Counted from the stretch's first letter, positions 1 to 6,720 are shown. The stretch: DNA of 20,709 nt from a virus (IMGVR_UViG_3300032294_001988:1-20709); one strand, 5' to 3'. Notes: generated by a model from the letters alone, not told the origin. Numbers and translations: made by a program.

Positions 1-295
1 AGTAATCAACCTTGCGGGTGAACTGATTTGCGGTTGGGTCAATGATCTTGCCGGTTGAGTCAACAAGAAAAATGTGAACTTCTTTCCGGCCATCGACCGT
101 CAGAAACCTCACCTTAAGCCCTGAGCGCAATCCCCCACAGCCGTGATAGACGACCTCAGAGGCTGCATATGAAAGCCCTGCATAGGGGTTTGCTGGATCC
201 AGGTATCGACCTGAGACCAGCGACGATGCGCCGCCAGAGGCAATGAAGTCCTCAACCTTCTTGGCTACTGATGCTGGGGAAGGTAGTTGGCTCAC
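1..295 (-). CDS. Partial protein with papain/transglutaminase-like pattern (C-terminus cut by window edge)
   Basis: Read by eye on the minus strand, this frame stays open from a GTG at 295 to the window edge, giving 98 residues. The GTG overlaps the stop of the upstream gene as GTGA, like the other junctions in this block. The visible part has a GLSYAASEVVYH segment followed by HGCGGLRSG, then VHIFLVDSTGKIIDPTANQF. From memory, many small phage proteins share a G-x-C-x-x-A-S-E-A-x-Y-H block, a later H-x-W/F-L and a DPTA-x-QF block. These fit a Cys-His-Asp arrangement of a papain-like or transglutaminase-like fold. Here the usual cysteine position holds serine, with a cysteine 11 residues later. 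Last gene of the leftward block seen here. Function unknown; the fold is an inference. Confidence 0.6.
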   Translation of the reverse strand, partial: MSQLPSPASVAKKVEDFIASGGASSLVSGRYLDPANPYAGLSYAASEVVYHGCGGLRSGLKVRFLTVDGRKEVHIFLVDSTGKIIDPTANQFTRKVDY

Positions 296-567
296 GGCTC
301 TCCAAATGCTGTCAAGAACATCTCTCGCGCTTCATTGCTCGTCAGTTTGGCTGTGATTTCCAACAAGCGAACAAATCCTGTGTCCGCTTCCCATTCCTCC
401 TCATGCAAGGTAATCTTGGATCCGGAAAGCAGAGCACACTGCTGTGCGTGTAGGTTCTGTGCCCACAGGGCTAGCCACCTGATGTCGTCTCGGACTTTGA
501 GCAACTCCTCGTCCGAGCCATGCTTGGCAATGCCATAGATCTCGCTGTATGGGGGATTTTCGGCCAT
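292..567 (-). CDS. Small hypothetical phage protein (91 aa)
   Basis: A 91-residue acidic, probably helical protein with no recognised domain. Its ATG at 567 uses the last A of the stop codon of the upstream ParB-like gene (TAATG arrangement), and its own stop overlaps the GTG of the next gene, so it is probably translated by coupling within the leftward operon. Residues such as EELLKVRDDIRWLALWAQNLHAQQ suggest an amphipathic helix. There are no cysteine clusters, signal peptide or membrane segment. I do not recognise the family and assign no function. The tight overlaps on both sides are the main support that it is a real gene. Confidence 0.7.
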   Translation of the reverse strand: MAENPPYSEIYGIAKHGSDEELLKVRDDIRWLALWAQNLHAQQCALLSGSKITLHEEEWEADTGFVRLLEITAKLTSNEAREMFLTAFGEP

Positions 568-1382
568 TAGAAGTCTCCGTGCGCCTCAAGGAAATTGAGT
601 AGTCGTTCAGCAATCGTATCGCCCTCGTAGACTGGCGACGCCCGCAAGAATTTTACAAAGTCCCACCATCGTGCTACTTGGTCGGTGTCATCAAAGACGA
701 GGGTGTATTGCACCGCTGCCTTTTTGGAGTTAGGGGCCTGTGACGTTGCGCCTCCCAGGCCCGCAACCACAGTTGCTCTATCGTCGGTCCCCGCTGGGGC
801 AATCAGGCGCGTTCCAGAGTCAGATGTCTCATCGTTCACCGTAACGGGAATAACGGTTGGCATGGCTCGTACTGGTGCTGGCTCTTCCTGTACAAACTCT
901 GGAGCGACGTAGCCTTTAGCCTCGCGAGTTGAGGCAACGCTTGCCGCTGTGTCCACTTCATCGGCAAAGCCAGCAATCTCCCATTCATCCCACCCAAGAA
1001 CCTCTGTCAGTTCAGGGAAAGCGTCATGAACGTTGACCACAGCCTCGTAGAGCAACTCGGGGTCGTAGTCGCCAAGATCTGTCACTTGGTTGTCGTAGAG
1101 AGAGAAGGCTGCCGCCTCTGCAGCATTCATCTCAGACTCTTGCACGGCGGCAATCTTGTCCCATCCAAGTTCTCGGGCCGCTTCGGTCGTGTGGTTGCCC
1201 GCCAAGATTGTGTAGCGACCGTCTCCGTTAGGGCGAATTACAATGGGCTTCAGTTGCCCAAACCGATCCAGGCTTGTTGCGATTGCGACCACATCACCAC
1301 GACGGGGGTTGCCGGGGAGGGGGTCAAGTAAGTCAATGTCGATGGCTAGCGACGTAAGGCTTTTGTGGATGCCATTACTCAT
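567..1382 (-). CDS. ParB/Srx-fold domain protein of phage type
   Basis: A 271-residue protein. The N-terminal half (about residues 15-95) matches the ParB/sulfiredoxin-like nuclease domain: PLPGNPRRGD, then FGQLKPIVIR at 41-50, then ILAGNHTTEAARELGW at 59-74. The G-N-H-x-x-E-A segment stands where partition ParB proteins have G-x-R-R or G-x-H-R. Residues about 150-215 are linker-like (Ala, Pro, Thr and acidic). The C-terminus (YTLVFDDTDQVARWWDFVKFLR, then ETIAERLL-like) matches a small domain that often follows ParB folds in phage proteins. There is no helix-turn-helix partition domain and no ParA neighbour, so plasmid-style partition is unlikely. Related phage proteins are annotated as ParB-like nucleases, sometimes beside DNA modification genes. 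The ATG overlaps the stop of the preceding gene (ATGA). Substrate unknown. Confidence 0.85.
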   Translation of the reverse strand: MSNGIHKSLTSLAIDIDLLDPLPGNPRRGDVVAIATSLDRFGQLKPIVIRPNGDGRYTILAGNHTTEAARELGWDKIAAVQESEMNAAEAAAFSLYDNQVTDLGDYDPELLYEAVVNVHDAFPELTEVLGWDEWEIAGFADEVDTAASVASTREAKGYVAPEFVQEEPAPVRAMPTVIPVTVNDETSDSGTRLIAPAGTDDRATVVAGLGGATSQAPNSKKAAVQYTLVFDDTDQVARWWDFVKFLRASPVYEGDTIAERLLNFLEAHGDF

Positions 1383-1729
1383 ACCTGATGCCTCACGTTT
1401 GCAGCAATGGTCCGAAGCGCATCGATTTGAGTCTTGATCGAAGAAAGGCGCTCTCGGCCCGACTTGACAAGAGCCTCAGCGATCTTTGACTCCACGGCCA
1501 AGTCCTCCATGCGAACGTCAGCCCAGGCCTCTCGCTCCTTAATGGAACCGGTATGTGAAAGATAGGACTTGGCCCATTCCGCTTTGTATCGGGCCTCCTT
1601 GACGGCGTTGTCAAGAGACAACTGCTCAAAGTCCTCGGTCCTAGTCTCAAGTAGATCAACTAGTCGAAGCATCTCCTGCTCAACTTCTACCTGACTGATG
1701 GGAACACCGGGTCGCCTAAATGCGCTCAA
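1379..1729 (-). CDS. Coiled-coil hypothetical phage protein (116 aa)
   Basis: A 116-residue highly charged protein, predicted by eye to be almost entirely helical, with heptad-like spacing through EQEMLRLVDLLETRTEDFEQL and again near the C-terminus. The start is taken as TTG at 1729, which overlaps the RuvC-like stop as TTGA; no better ATG lies nearby. The stop overlaps the next gene as ATGA. Small helical proteins of this kind recur in actinobacteriophage replication and recombination operons, but I cannot name a family. Its place between a resolvase and a ParB-like gene suggests a role in DNA metabolism, which is context only. No metal-binding or catalytic motif is visible. Confidence 0.7.
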   Translation of the reverse strand: MSAFRRPGVPISQVEVEQEMLRLVDLLETRTEDFEQLSLDNAVKEARYKAEWAKSYLSHTGSIKEREAWADVRMEDLAVESKIAEALVKSGRERLSSIKTQIDALRTIAANVRHQV

Positions 1730-2274
1730 CGCTCAACTCCTTTGAGTAAGTTATCAAGTGGCGACCAGTCTACCTTGTCAAGCGCGCTCATGTTCAGTGC
1801 GGGCCACTGGTACCTCGGGCGACCAATATGTGCCAAGCCACATTCCTCCAGAATGAAGGCATCGCACATGTCGTCTGCTCCAGGCCCACTCCAGACGATG
1901 CCCGTTCGCGCCGAGACGGATGATAGAACTTCGGCCTTACTGGCATTGCCCTTGCCGGTCGCAAACTTTGCGCGAACAGTGGGGGGAACCACAACAAAAG
2001 GGATCTGCTCAATGTGGAGGGCGCGACGGATCACTCCACCCAACTCACCAATTGAGTGTGCTTGCGAGTTCTTGCTCCCAAACGAATATCCCTCAACGAT
2101 TACGCAGGGGTCATATTCGGTTTTGTAGCAGAGGAAGCGCAAGACAGCCTCCTCAATGTCAATGAGACGCTCTACGCCCTTCAACTTGGAGGAATAGGCT
2201 TCCATCCATTCGCCGTGGCAGATCCCCGTGGAGGCAAGCGAAAGATCAAGGCCAACAATGTCAACGTCTGTCAT
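1726..2274 (-). CDS. RuvC-like Holliday junction resolvase
   Basis: A 182-residue protein of the RNase H-like RuvC superfamily. The expected acidic residues are present: D10 in IVGLDLSLASTG, E61 in VIVEGYSFG, and D135 with D138 in GADDMCDAF near the end of the fold. The FATGKGNASKAEV segment (104-115) fits the conserved basic loop before the last helix. RuvC enzymes cut Holliday junctions symmetrically; phage versions resolve branched DNA before packaging. The gene follows the structured non-coding stretch at 2290-2634, and its ATG has no strong ribosome-binding site, so upstream RNA structure or splicing may matter for its expression. The stop overlaps the next gene (TTGA). The neighbouring annealing protein and exonuclease support a recombination role. 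The exact substrate is not known. Confidence 0.9.
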   Translation of the reverse strand: MTDVDIVGLDLSLASTGICHGEWMEAYSSKLKGVERLIDIEEAVLRFLCYKTEYDPCVIVEGYSFGSKNSQAHSIGELGGVIRRALHIEQIPFVVVPPTVRAKFATGKGNASKAEVLSSVSARTGIVWSGPGADDMCDAFILEECGLAHIGRPRYQWPALNMSALDKVDWSPLDNLLKGVER

Positions 2275-2289
2275 GAGTTGATCATACCC

Positions 2290-2634
2290 GTAGACGCGAG
2301 ACAGGCCACCCGCGTATGCAGGTGGCCCGACTCAAAGGTGAGAACTTGCTCGGAGGGACTTTCCTTACCCTCAAACCAGGACGAAGCGTTGGATCATCCG
2401 AGTACCTGGTTACCCTGCAGTCCGGTCGCGGATGCTCACCAGGCGATGACTAGTCGCCTGCCCCATCTCACCGTATCGGCCTGATGGGTTCTGTAAGCCT
2501 GCAGTTGCTTTACCCCCATGCTTCGCAGCAAGGTTGTTCAGCCACAAACGCCCTCGGGATGCCTCCCTTGGTTGTCCTCGGAAACAACTGTAGCGACCCT
2601 GAACGAAGAATGCAACTCGGTCCCGAAAAAAATT
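2290..2634 (-). ncRNA. Candidate group I intron / structured RNA after the HNH gene
   Basis: This gap between the HNH and RuvC genes holds dense inverted repeats that can be drawn in group I order on the minus strand. P1: exon 2635-2639 pairs with 2620-2624, ending in a U-G pair at the U of the HNH stop UAA. P2: 2600-2604/2536-2540 plus 2589-2594/2541-2546, enclosing two small hairpins. P3: 2528-2534/2412-2418. P4: 2515-2519/2484-2488. P5: 2507-2513/2493-2498. P6: 2454-2460/2440-2446. P7: 2419-2423/2356-2360. P8: 2405-2411/2374-2380. P9: 2321-2327/2304-2310. The 5' strand of P7, the 3' strand of P3 and the 5' strand of P8 abut without a gap, and the segment before the 3' P7 strand reads TAAGGAAAGTCC, close to the classical S element. 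Weak points: no bulged base in P7, long J3/4 and J6/7, alternative P4 pairings, and an unfixed 3' end. Confidence 0.58.
2304..2327 (-). repeat. Strong GC hairpin upstream of the RuvC-like gene (P9 of the candidate intron)
   Basis: A perfect 7-base inverted repeat (2304-2310 with 2321-2327) encloses a 10-base loop that can add two more pairs around a 4-base tip. It lies 30 bases before the RuvC-like start on the transcribed strand. No T-run follows it in the direction of transcription, so it is not a classical intrinsic terminator. It fits P9 of the proposed group I intron, or a structured leader of the RuvC-like gene. Confidence 0.6.
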
Positions 2635-3043
2635 AGGACAGCCAGGACGGAGCGACCACAAGAGGCCACTGACCGGAGCGAACGGAGATCCTTACTAGGG
2701 ACGACTCTTCTAGCATGTCCTCCGTCGCCCACGACGGCAACAGAAGGCCTAGTGATTCTGCCTCTGCAGGATGGGTCGTGATTCTGTTGTGGCAAGGGCG
2801 GCAGACGCAAAGCAGATTTGGCTCATGCAGAATCGACCCTCCCCTGCCTCGCGAAATGATCTCGTGGACATCAACCGACTCAATCACGGTGTAGAGAACT
2901 TTGCCGTCAACAACAGCGAAGACGGGACAAGCCTCGCACCAGCGTCGCTCCGAAAGTAATCTCTGGACAAGTGGGCGTCTTAGTTTGTAGAGGTCTTCGC
3001 GTTTCTTCGATCGCCTATTCAGGGGAGAACGATTGAGTCCCAT
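2633..3043 (-). CDS. HNH endonuclease (C-terminus possibly continued by splicing)
   Basis: A 136-residue HNH nuclease. A basic N-terminus (SPLNRRSKKR) is followed by a zinc-knuckle pair C36/C39 and C81/C84 around the HNH core: H60 in DVHEIISRGRGGS, N76 in EPNLL, H85 in CRPCHNRITTHP. Phage proteins of this type assist terminase in DNA packaging or act as free-standing nicking enzymes. The ATG lies inside the end of the glycosyltransferase gene (25-base overlap). Related proteins commonly end near the GLLLPSW segment at about 99-105; this one runs some 30 residues further and stops at a TAA whose T is the proposed 5' splice site of the candidate intron. If that intron is real, the mature protein has a different C-terminus from a downstream exon, and the stop seen here is an intron codon. 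Confidence 0.88.
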   Translation of the reverse strand: MGLNRSPLNRRSKKREDLYKLRRPLVQRLLSERRWCEACPVFAVVDGKVLYTVIESVDVHEIISRGRGGSILHEPNLLCVCRPCHNRITTHPAEAESLGLLLPSWATEDMLEESSLVRISVRSGQWPLVVAPSWLS

Positions 3044-4101
3044 TCGCGTGCCATTCCCTTCACGTTGAAGTCGCTCTCAACAATTGCACGCTGTCGCTCC
3101 GCTTCGGCAGAGCGCACCTCTGGGTCCATTAGTTCCTTGATGTGGTCAACCCATTCGGCGGGGGTCGCAGCAAGCCTGCCAACTCCATGCTGCTCGTAAA
3201 GGCGGCGATACTCCCGTGATGGACTCGCCACAAACGGTATGCCTGCCGCTGCGTACTCCAGGCCCTTGCAGAAACTCTTAGCCTCGTTAAATGGGTTGTC
3301 CGTCAGCGGGATGACGCCAATGTCGAACACAAGACCGCCTGGATATTCCAGCGGCGGAAGCAACTCAATAAGGGACACATCGCCACGGCTCAGGCCAACT
3401 TCGTCTGCAAAGAACGGGTTTGATTCTATGTGTCCAGTATGATGAAAGCGCACCTGGCACTTGAGGCTCTTGAACGGTCGCTTGAGGAGCGCTAGATCGC
3501 CAGAGCGATGTCCAGTTGAGCCAGCCCACCCAACAACCGGCTTTCCTGGACGATGGCGACGCATTGAGAAGCGCGATGCCGAGATTCGATTCTCCACGAT
3601 GCGCGTGGGGACCCCCCATTCCGAAATCCGTTCAGCAAGGAACGGGGTCGAAACAGTGACAAGCGACGACGCCATGAGAGTGTTGCGGTAGTGATCGATG
3701 TTGGAGGTTGGGTTTAGTTCCGGATGACTGGCCTCGTATGCCTGGTTCTGTGGGTGGAGGCCCCAGAACCAGTCGTCCACGTCGTTTACGACAAACTGGC
3801 CAGCAGCAACCGCCTGCTGAACAAGTCGCGTCACTCGTGACTCCATAAACCGCTGCATGAATACGACCGGCGGAGCGATCACCTCCATGCCACGTTGGGG
3901 GCGGACACCGATCCAGTTATTGGCGGCAGCCAGATCCCCCATGATAAATCGGTTACGTGTAAGTGAAGCGCATTGACCAAACCTCATCCAACCGCACCCA
4001 CCAGGGACGCGATAGAAGTTGTCGTCAACAATGGTGCGCGACCAATCAGTCGTCGCTACGGCGAACTCCGCTACCGGCCGTTGAGGTGGTTTGGTCGCCA
4101 T
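3019..4101 (-). CDS. GT-B fold glycosyltransferase (GT4-like)
   Basis: A 360-residue protein. The C-terminal half carries the nucleotide-sugar half of a GT-B enzyme: KPVVGWAGSTGHRSGDLALL at about 187-206, then DIGVIPLTDNPFNEAKS and CKGLEYAAAGIPFVAS, which give the E-x7-E-like pattern of GT4 enzymes. The N-terminal half contains VNDVDDWFWGLHP at 105-117, the position where related proteins have an acidic acceptor-domain segment. There is no signal peptide or membrane segment, so it should act in the cytoplasm. Phage enzymes of this kind glucosylate modified DNA bases or decorate virion proteins; the sequence does not show which. It sits 12 bases after the preceding gene, inside the recombination operon, which slightly favours DNA as acceptor. 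A pseudogene is unlikely, as the frame is intact and motifs are in order. Confidence 0.85.
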   Translation of the reverse strand: MATKPPQRPVAEFAVATTDWSRTIVDDNFYRVPGGCGWMRFGQCASLTRNRFIMGDLAAANNWIGVRPQRGMEVIAPPVVFMQRFMESRVTRLVQQAVAAGQFVVNDVDDWFWGLHPQNQAYEASHPELNPTSNIDHYRNTLMASSLVTVSTPFLAERISEWGVPTRIVENRISASRFSMRRHRPGKPVVGWAGSTGHRSGDLALLKRPFKSLKCQVRFHHTGHIESNPFFADEVGLSRGDVSLIELLPPLEYPGGLVFDIGVIPLTDNPFNEAKSFCKGLEYAAAGIPFVASPSREYRRLYEQHGVGRLAATPAEWVDHIKELMDPEVRSAEAERQRAIVESDFNVKGMAREWDSIVLP

Positions 4102-4113
4102 GACGAAGACCGG

Positions 4114-4635
4114 TCAGTCTTCATCTACTTCGTCAACCACGGTCCTGTAGTGGGTGTCGAATAGCCATTTACCGTCCAGTGTCGCCCATAGGGCTTCGTC
4201 AACCTCGGAGTAATCCAACTCCATGTCGATGATCTGCTCTCGGTGTTTGACAATCGCTGAGCGGTAAAAGTCAAGGGCCTTTCCCCGCTCCTCGGGAGTG
4301 GTGCTGTCGACAACTGCCCAGCGGCGAACTTCGTCCAGGCGGGTTTCTACGTGGAACCGGAACCGAGCGATCTTACGGCGGCGTTGCTCAATGCCGACCT
4401 TGTACTCTTGGATCAGTTGCGCAGCGTCCCTGCCAAGGGTTTCAAACCGTCGGATTTCCGATACCTCTTGACGGTTTAGGTCTGCGACTTGGCCGTCAAG
4501 GTTCTCCAGTAGCAACTGAAGGGCGTCAATCCAACGCTCACGATTCTCCGGCTGACGAAGGAACGACCTCTGATAAGAGGAGGCTTTGTTCTTAACCTCT
4601 TCAGCAACTAGACGTGCAAATGATTCATCGTTCAT
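4114..4635 (-). CDS. Helical hypothetical phage protein (173 aa)
   Basis: The frame opens further upstream, but the ATG at 4635 is preferred: it overlaps the exonuclease stop as ATGA and is preceded by a GGAAGGGG purine tract, giving MNDESFARLV and 173 residues. The protein is rich in Arg, Glu, Gln and Leu, with long helical stretches (for example about residues 45-110, including ENLDGQVADLNRQEVSEI) likely to form a coiled coil. No catalytic motif, cysteine cluster or membrane segment is visible and I do not recognise the family. It lies directly after the PD-(D/E)XK exonuclease and 12 bases before the glycosyltransferase, so it may serve recombination or replication; that rests on position only. 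Confidence 0.72.
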   Translation of the reverse strand: MNDESFARLVAEEVKNKASSYQRSFLRQPENRERWIDALQLLLENLDGQVADLNRQEVSEIRRFETLGRDAAQLIQEYKVGIEQRRRKIARFRFHVETRLDEVRRWAVVDSTTPEERGKALDFYRSAIVKHREQIIDMELDYSEVDEALWATLDGKWLFDTHYRTVVDEVDED

Positions 4636-5417
4636 TTCTTCCCCTTCCAAGCAGGGCATGTTGGCTTATATGCGCACCAATCGCACAAAATTGATGTCCT
4701 GGCAGTAAATTGCCCAGATGCGCATGATTCGGTTATCTCACTCCACACGCTTTTAACAGTGTTTGTTACATGTGCGCGCAGATCGTTTGAGGGTTTGATT
4801 GCCCATCGAACTCCCTCTTTCAAGTATAGAAGTTCGGCGCTACTAACGCCAACACTCAAAACGTCTTCAACAAGCAGCGTATACACGCCTAACTGAAATC
4901 GTTTCTCTGCTTCGTATTTGGGTTTGGCCTTCTTGCCCGTTTTGTAGTCAGAGATAAGGGCAGTCCCATCAGGAAGAAGTTGCCACCGGTCGACAATGCC
5001 AAGAAGCGTTGCGTCGCCAACGGTCATTTCTAGCCGCTCTTCAATTCCGGCCAACTCAACTGTTGAGGGGTCTTCCATCTTCCAGAGCGCTTCAATGCAC
5101 CACCACGCCTGCCATCGGAACGCTCGCTGATCATCCTGCGACATTCCAAGCGCTTCGATTTCCGGCCCCCAGGGTTCGACCCAGAGCGATGCACAAAGAT
5201 CTTTGGCTTGACGGAGCGTCCTTTGGTCTGCCGGTAGTCCGTAAAGCGTCTCTAGAACTTCGTGAGTGTATGACCCCAAGATCTGCTCTTTGGTTGATGG
5301 CTCAGGAATCTTGTCAAGGCGCGAATATCTGTAGCGCAATGGACATTGCTGCCATGTCCCAATTGAAGAAGGAGAAAGATGGCGCGGCTGCTCACATGGC
5401 TCGCCAAGAATGATCAT
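4632..5417 (-). CDS. PD-(D/E)XK exonuclease with Fe-S cluster (RecB/Cas4-like)
   Basis: A 261-residue nuclease of the RecB/Cas4 branch. The catalytic residues appear in order: H52 in SYTHEVLETLYG, D143 in GIVDRW, D157 and K159 in ISDYKTGKK, then Q175 and Y179 in FQLGVYTLL. Four cysteines frame the fold: C25 in WQQCPLRY and C245, C248, C254 in CDWCAYKPTCPAW. This is the 4Fe-4S arrangement known from AddB and Cas4 nucleases. Such phage enzymes resect DNA ends to expose single strands for the partner annealing protein, which is encoded immediately upstream with an ATGA overlap. No cas1 or cas2 gene is present, so a CRISPR adaptation role is not indicated. The stop overlaps the next gene as ATGA. 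Length is normal for the single-domain phage form. Confidence 0.92.
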   Translation of the reverse strand: MIILGEPCEQPRHLSPSSIGTWQQCPLRYRYSRLDKIPEPSTKEQILGSYTHEVLETLYGLPADQRTLRQAKDLCASLWVEPWGPEIEALGMSQDDQRAFRWQAWWCIEALWKMEDPSTVELAGIEERLEMTVGDATLLGIVDRWQLLPDGTALISDYKTGKKAKPKYEAEKRFQLGVYTLLVEDVLSVGVSSAELLYLKEGVRWAIKPSNDLRAHVTNTVKSVWSEITESCASGQFTARTSILCDWCAYKPTCPAWKGKK

Positions 5418-6232
5418 TCATCACCAATCATCTGCGACCCAGGGAACGCTTCCTTGAGAGCAGCAACTTCGTCCACTGGTTCTGGCTGATCCTCTGCAGG
5501 GGCCTCAGTCGACTTCCTCCTGGAGATGATTAGCGCAATGTCGCTCATTGCTTCCTGCAATGCGGCAACGCCCGCTTCAGCCCCAACTTTGACATCACCG
5601 TTGGCTTCGCTCCAGATCGTACGGAGCAGGGCTTTTTCGTCCTCAGTGAGTTCCTTGCTCTGCTTCTTCAGTTCTGCAAACGCAGCAATGGCAGCGGGGT
5701 CTGGTTGAGCGGCTGCCCGCTGCTCAAACAGTAGGGCATCTTCCTTGCGGGAGAGGTGTAGGCCAATGCCGAAGAATGTCAATGCCTTCTTCAGGGCGTC
5801 GCTGACTGCGGACTTGTAAGCGTCACCCAACTCCATCCCCTTGTCGGGCACGAGGTGTCCGCCGATGGCTTGACGCGTCACGTGCTTTCCATTGATCTCA
5901 GCGGTGACTTCCACCTCAACCAAGATGGCGGAAGCATCGCGAGGGTCCCCGAACACACGAACAATCTCAAACTTCCAGTTCTCCACGCCTACAACAATGT
6001 TCATTCGATTGACGGCCTCAGCAATGCTGATGTAGTCAAGGAATGCCCCACCTTTCTTGAGTTTCCCAATCTGTTCGGGGGGAAACTCTTCGGCAAGGAG
6101 AGGATAAACATCCTTCCTCGGGGTTGCTGCTGGGAGCGCGTGGGTTACTGCTGGGAGCGTGTGGATCACCGACGCTGCGGCGTTAGGTCCCGTCACCGCA
6201 GTTGGGTTTGGATCAAACGTGACTTTAGTCAT
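5414..6232 (-). CDS. Rad52/22-like single-strand annealing protein
   Basis: The preferred start is the ATG at 6232 (MTKVTFDPNP), just after the preceding stop; the first in-frame start, at 6280, would overlap that gene by about 40 bases. The product is 272 residues. The core at about 45-165 has the Rad52/Rad22 pattern: LAEEFPPEQIGKLKKGG, DYISIAEAVNRMN, GVENWKFEI, then LGDAYKSAVSDALKKALTFF followed by GIGLHLS. These proteins form rings on single-stranded DNA and anneal complementary strands in phage recombination. The C-terminal 100 residues are acidic, Ala- and Glu-rich, and probably flexible, as in other annealing proteins where the tail binds partner or SSB proteins. The exonuclease gene overlaps its stop (ATGA), the classic annealase-exonuclease pair. 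Confidence 0.9.
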   Translation of the reverse strand: MTKVTFDPNPTAVTGPNAAASVIHTLPAVTHALPAATPRKDVYPLLAEEFPPEQIGKLKKGGAFLDYISIAEAVNRMNIVVGVENWKFEIVRVFGDPRDASAILVEVEVTAEINGKHVTRQAIGGHLVPDKGMELGDAYKSAVSDALKKALTFFGIGLHLSRKEDALLFEQRAAAQPDPAAIAAFAELKKQSKELTEDEKALLRTIWSEANGDVKVGAEAGVAALQEAMSDIALIISRRKSTEAPAEDQPEPVDEVAALKEAFPGSQMIGDE

Positions 6233-6239
6233 GAGTGTT

Positions 6240-6719
6240 TCACTTCTTTCTGATGATGATGTTGGACTTTGGCTCGCCAAGGGTGCAGTACATGTCGGCG
6301 TTGATGCCCAGTTTGCTCAACTCGGTGACCTTCCAGTATGAAACGCCTACGTAGTTCAGTAAAGCGGCCATGAGTTCACGTGGGTTCATTACGATCTCCC
6401 CGGTATCCATGTCGGTTGCGCTGTCAACAAGCCGGTTAGTAACCTCGCGACCCAGGGCTGAATGGTTCCACGACTTGCGAGGAGAGCCGGTCTTGCGCTC
6501 ATAATGGAAGCCGGAGTGCTCGTACTCAACGGACTCACCCATCAGTTCCGTCAGTGTCTCTTTGGCTGCATCAAGCATCTCTGAGACATCGCTCTTCAGA
6601 GCGTCCAGTGCGGCAACGGCAACAGAGGCCTGCTCTACCGTCGTTAGCGCATCGCCGCCGATCTGCTCGTAGATCTTGAGGGCTAGCCGCTCTGCAGCGG
6701 CAACGTCAAATATTTCCAA
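6240..6719 (-). CDS. Conserved phage hypothetical protein next to the annealase (TTG start)
   Basis: A 159-residue protein starting at TTG 6719, supported by a clear AAGGAGA ribosome-binding site eight bases upstream and no competing ATG. The N-terminal 60 residues are helical and acidic. The middle has a YERKTGSPRKSWNHSALG segment, and the C-terminus has GVSYWKVTELSKLGINADMY followed by a short basic tail. From memory, small proteins with this S-P-R-x-x-W and Y-W-x-V-x-x-L-x-x-x-G pattern sit beside ERF or Rad52-like annealing genes in several actinobacteriophages, but I know of no established function. It lies 23 bases after the TerL stop and eight bases before the preferred annealase start, so it belongs to the same operon. 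Confidence 0.8.
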   Translation of the reverse strand: MEIFDVAAAERLALKIYEQIGGDALTTVEQASVAVAALDALKSDVSEMLDAAKETLTELMGESVEYEHSGFHYERKTGSPRKSWNHSALGREVTNRLVDSATDMDTGEIVMNPRELMAALLNYVGVSYWKVTELSKLGINADMYCTLGEPKSNIIIRKK

Positions 6720-6720
6720 T

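Noticed and set aside
2304-2327. Intrinsic terminator after HNH
   Set aside because: The stem is strong but no T-run follows in the direction of transcription, and the RuvC-like gene immediately downstream needs read-through.
2350-2500. RNase P RNA-like words (AGGAAAGTCC and ACAGAACCC) on the minus strand
   Set aside because: They occur in the wrong order for a normal RNase P RNA, and their flanks do not form the P4 helix, so a circularly permuted form is not supported either. The same bases fit the J8/7-P7 and J5/4 parts of the group I layout better.
2410-2661. Open frame of 83 codons on the minus strand between HNH and RuvC
   Set aside because: It has no ribosome-binding site, overlaps the end of HNH in another frame, matches no protein pattern I know, and lies across the paired segments of the candidate RNA.
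1726-3043. HNH, structured RNA and RuvC side by side as a split IscB/OMEGA-like RNA-guided nuclease
   Set aside because: Both proteins look like ordinary stand-alone phage enzymes with complete own folds. There is no bridge helix, PLMP-like domain or guide region, so adjacency alone does not support this.
5173-5190. tRNA T-arm-like GGGTTCGACCC
   Set aside because: It lies inside the exonuclease coding frame and has no acceptor, D or anticodon arms around it.
4632-5417. Cas4 of a CRISPR system
   Set aside because: The fold and Fe-S cysteines match, but there are no repeats, cas1 or cas2, and the gene is paired with an annealing protein as in phage recombination.
6233-6280. Longer annealase start at 6280
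   Set aside because: It would overlap the preceding gene by about 40 bases and adds a Ser-rich tail without family similarity; ATG 6232 just after the preceding stop fits the operon style.
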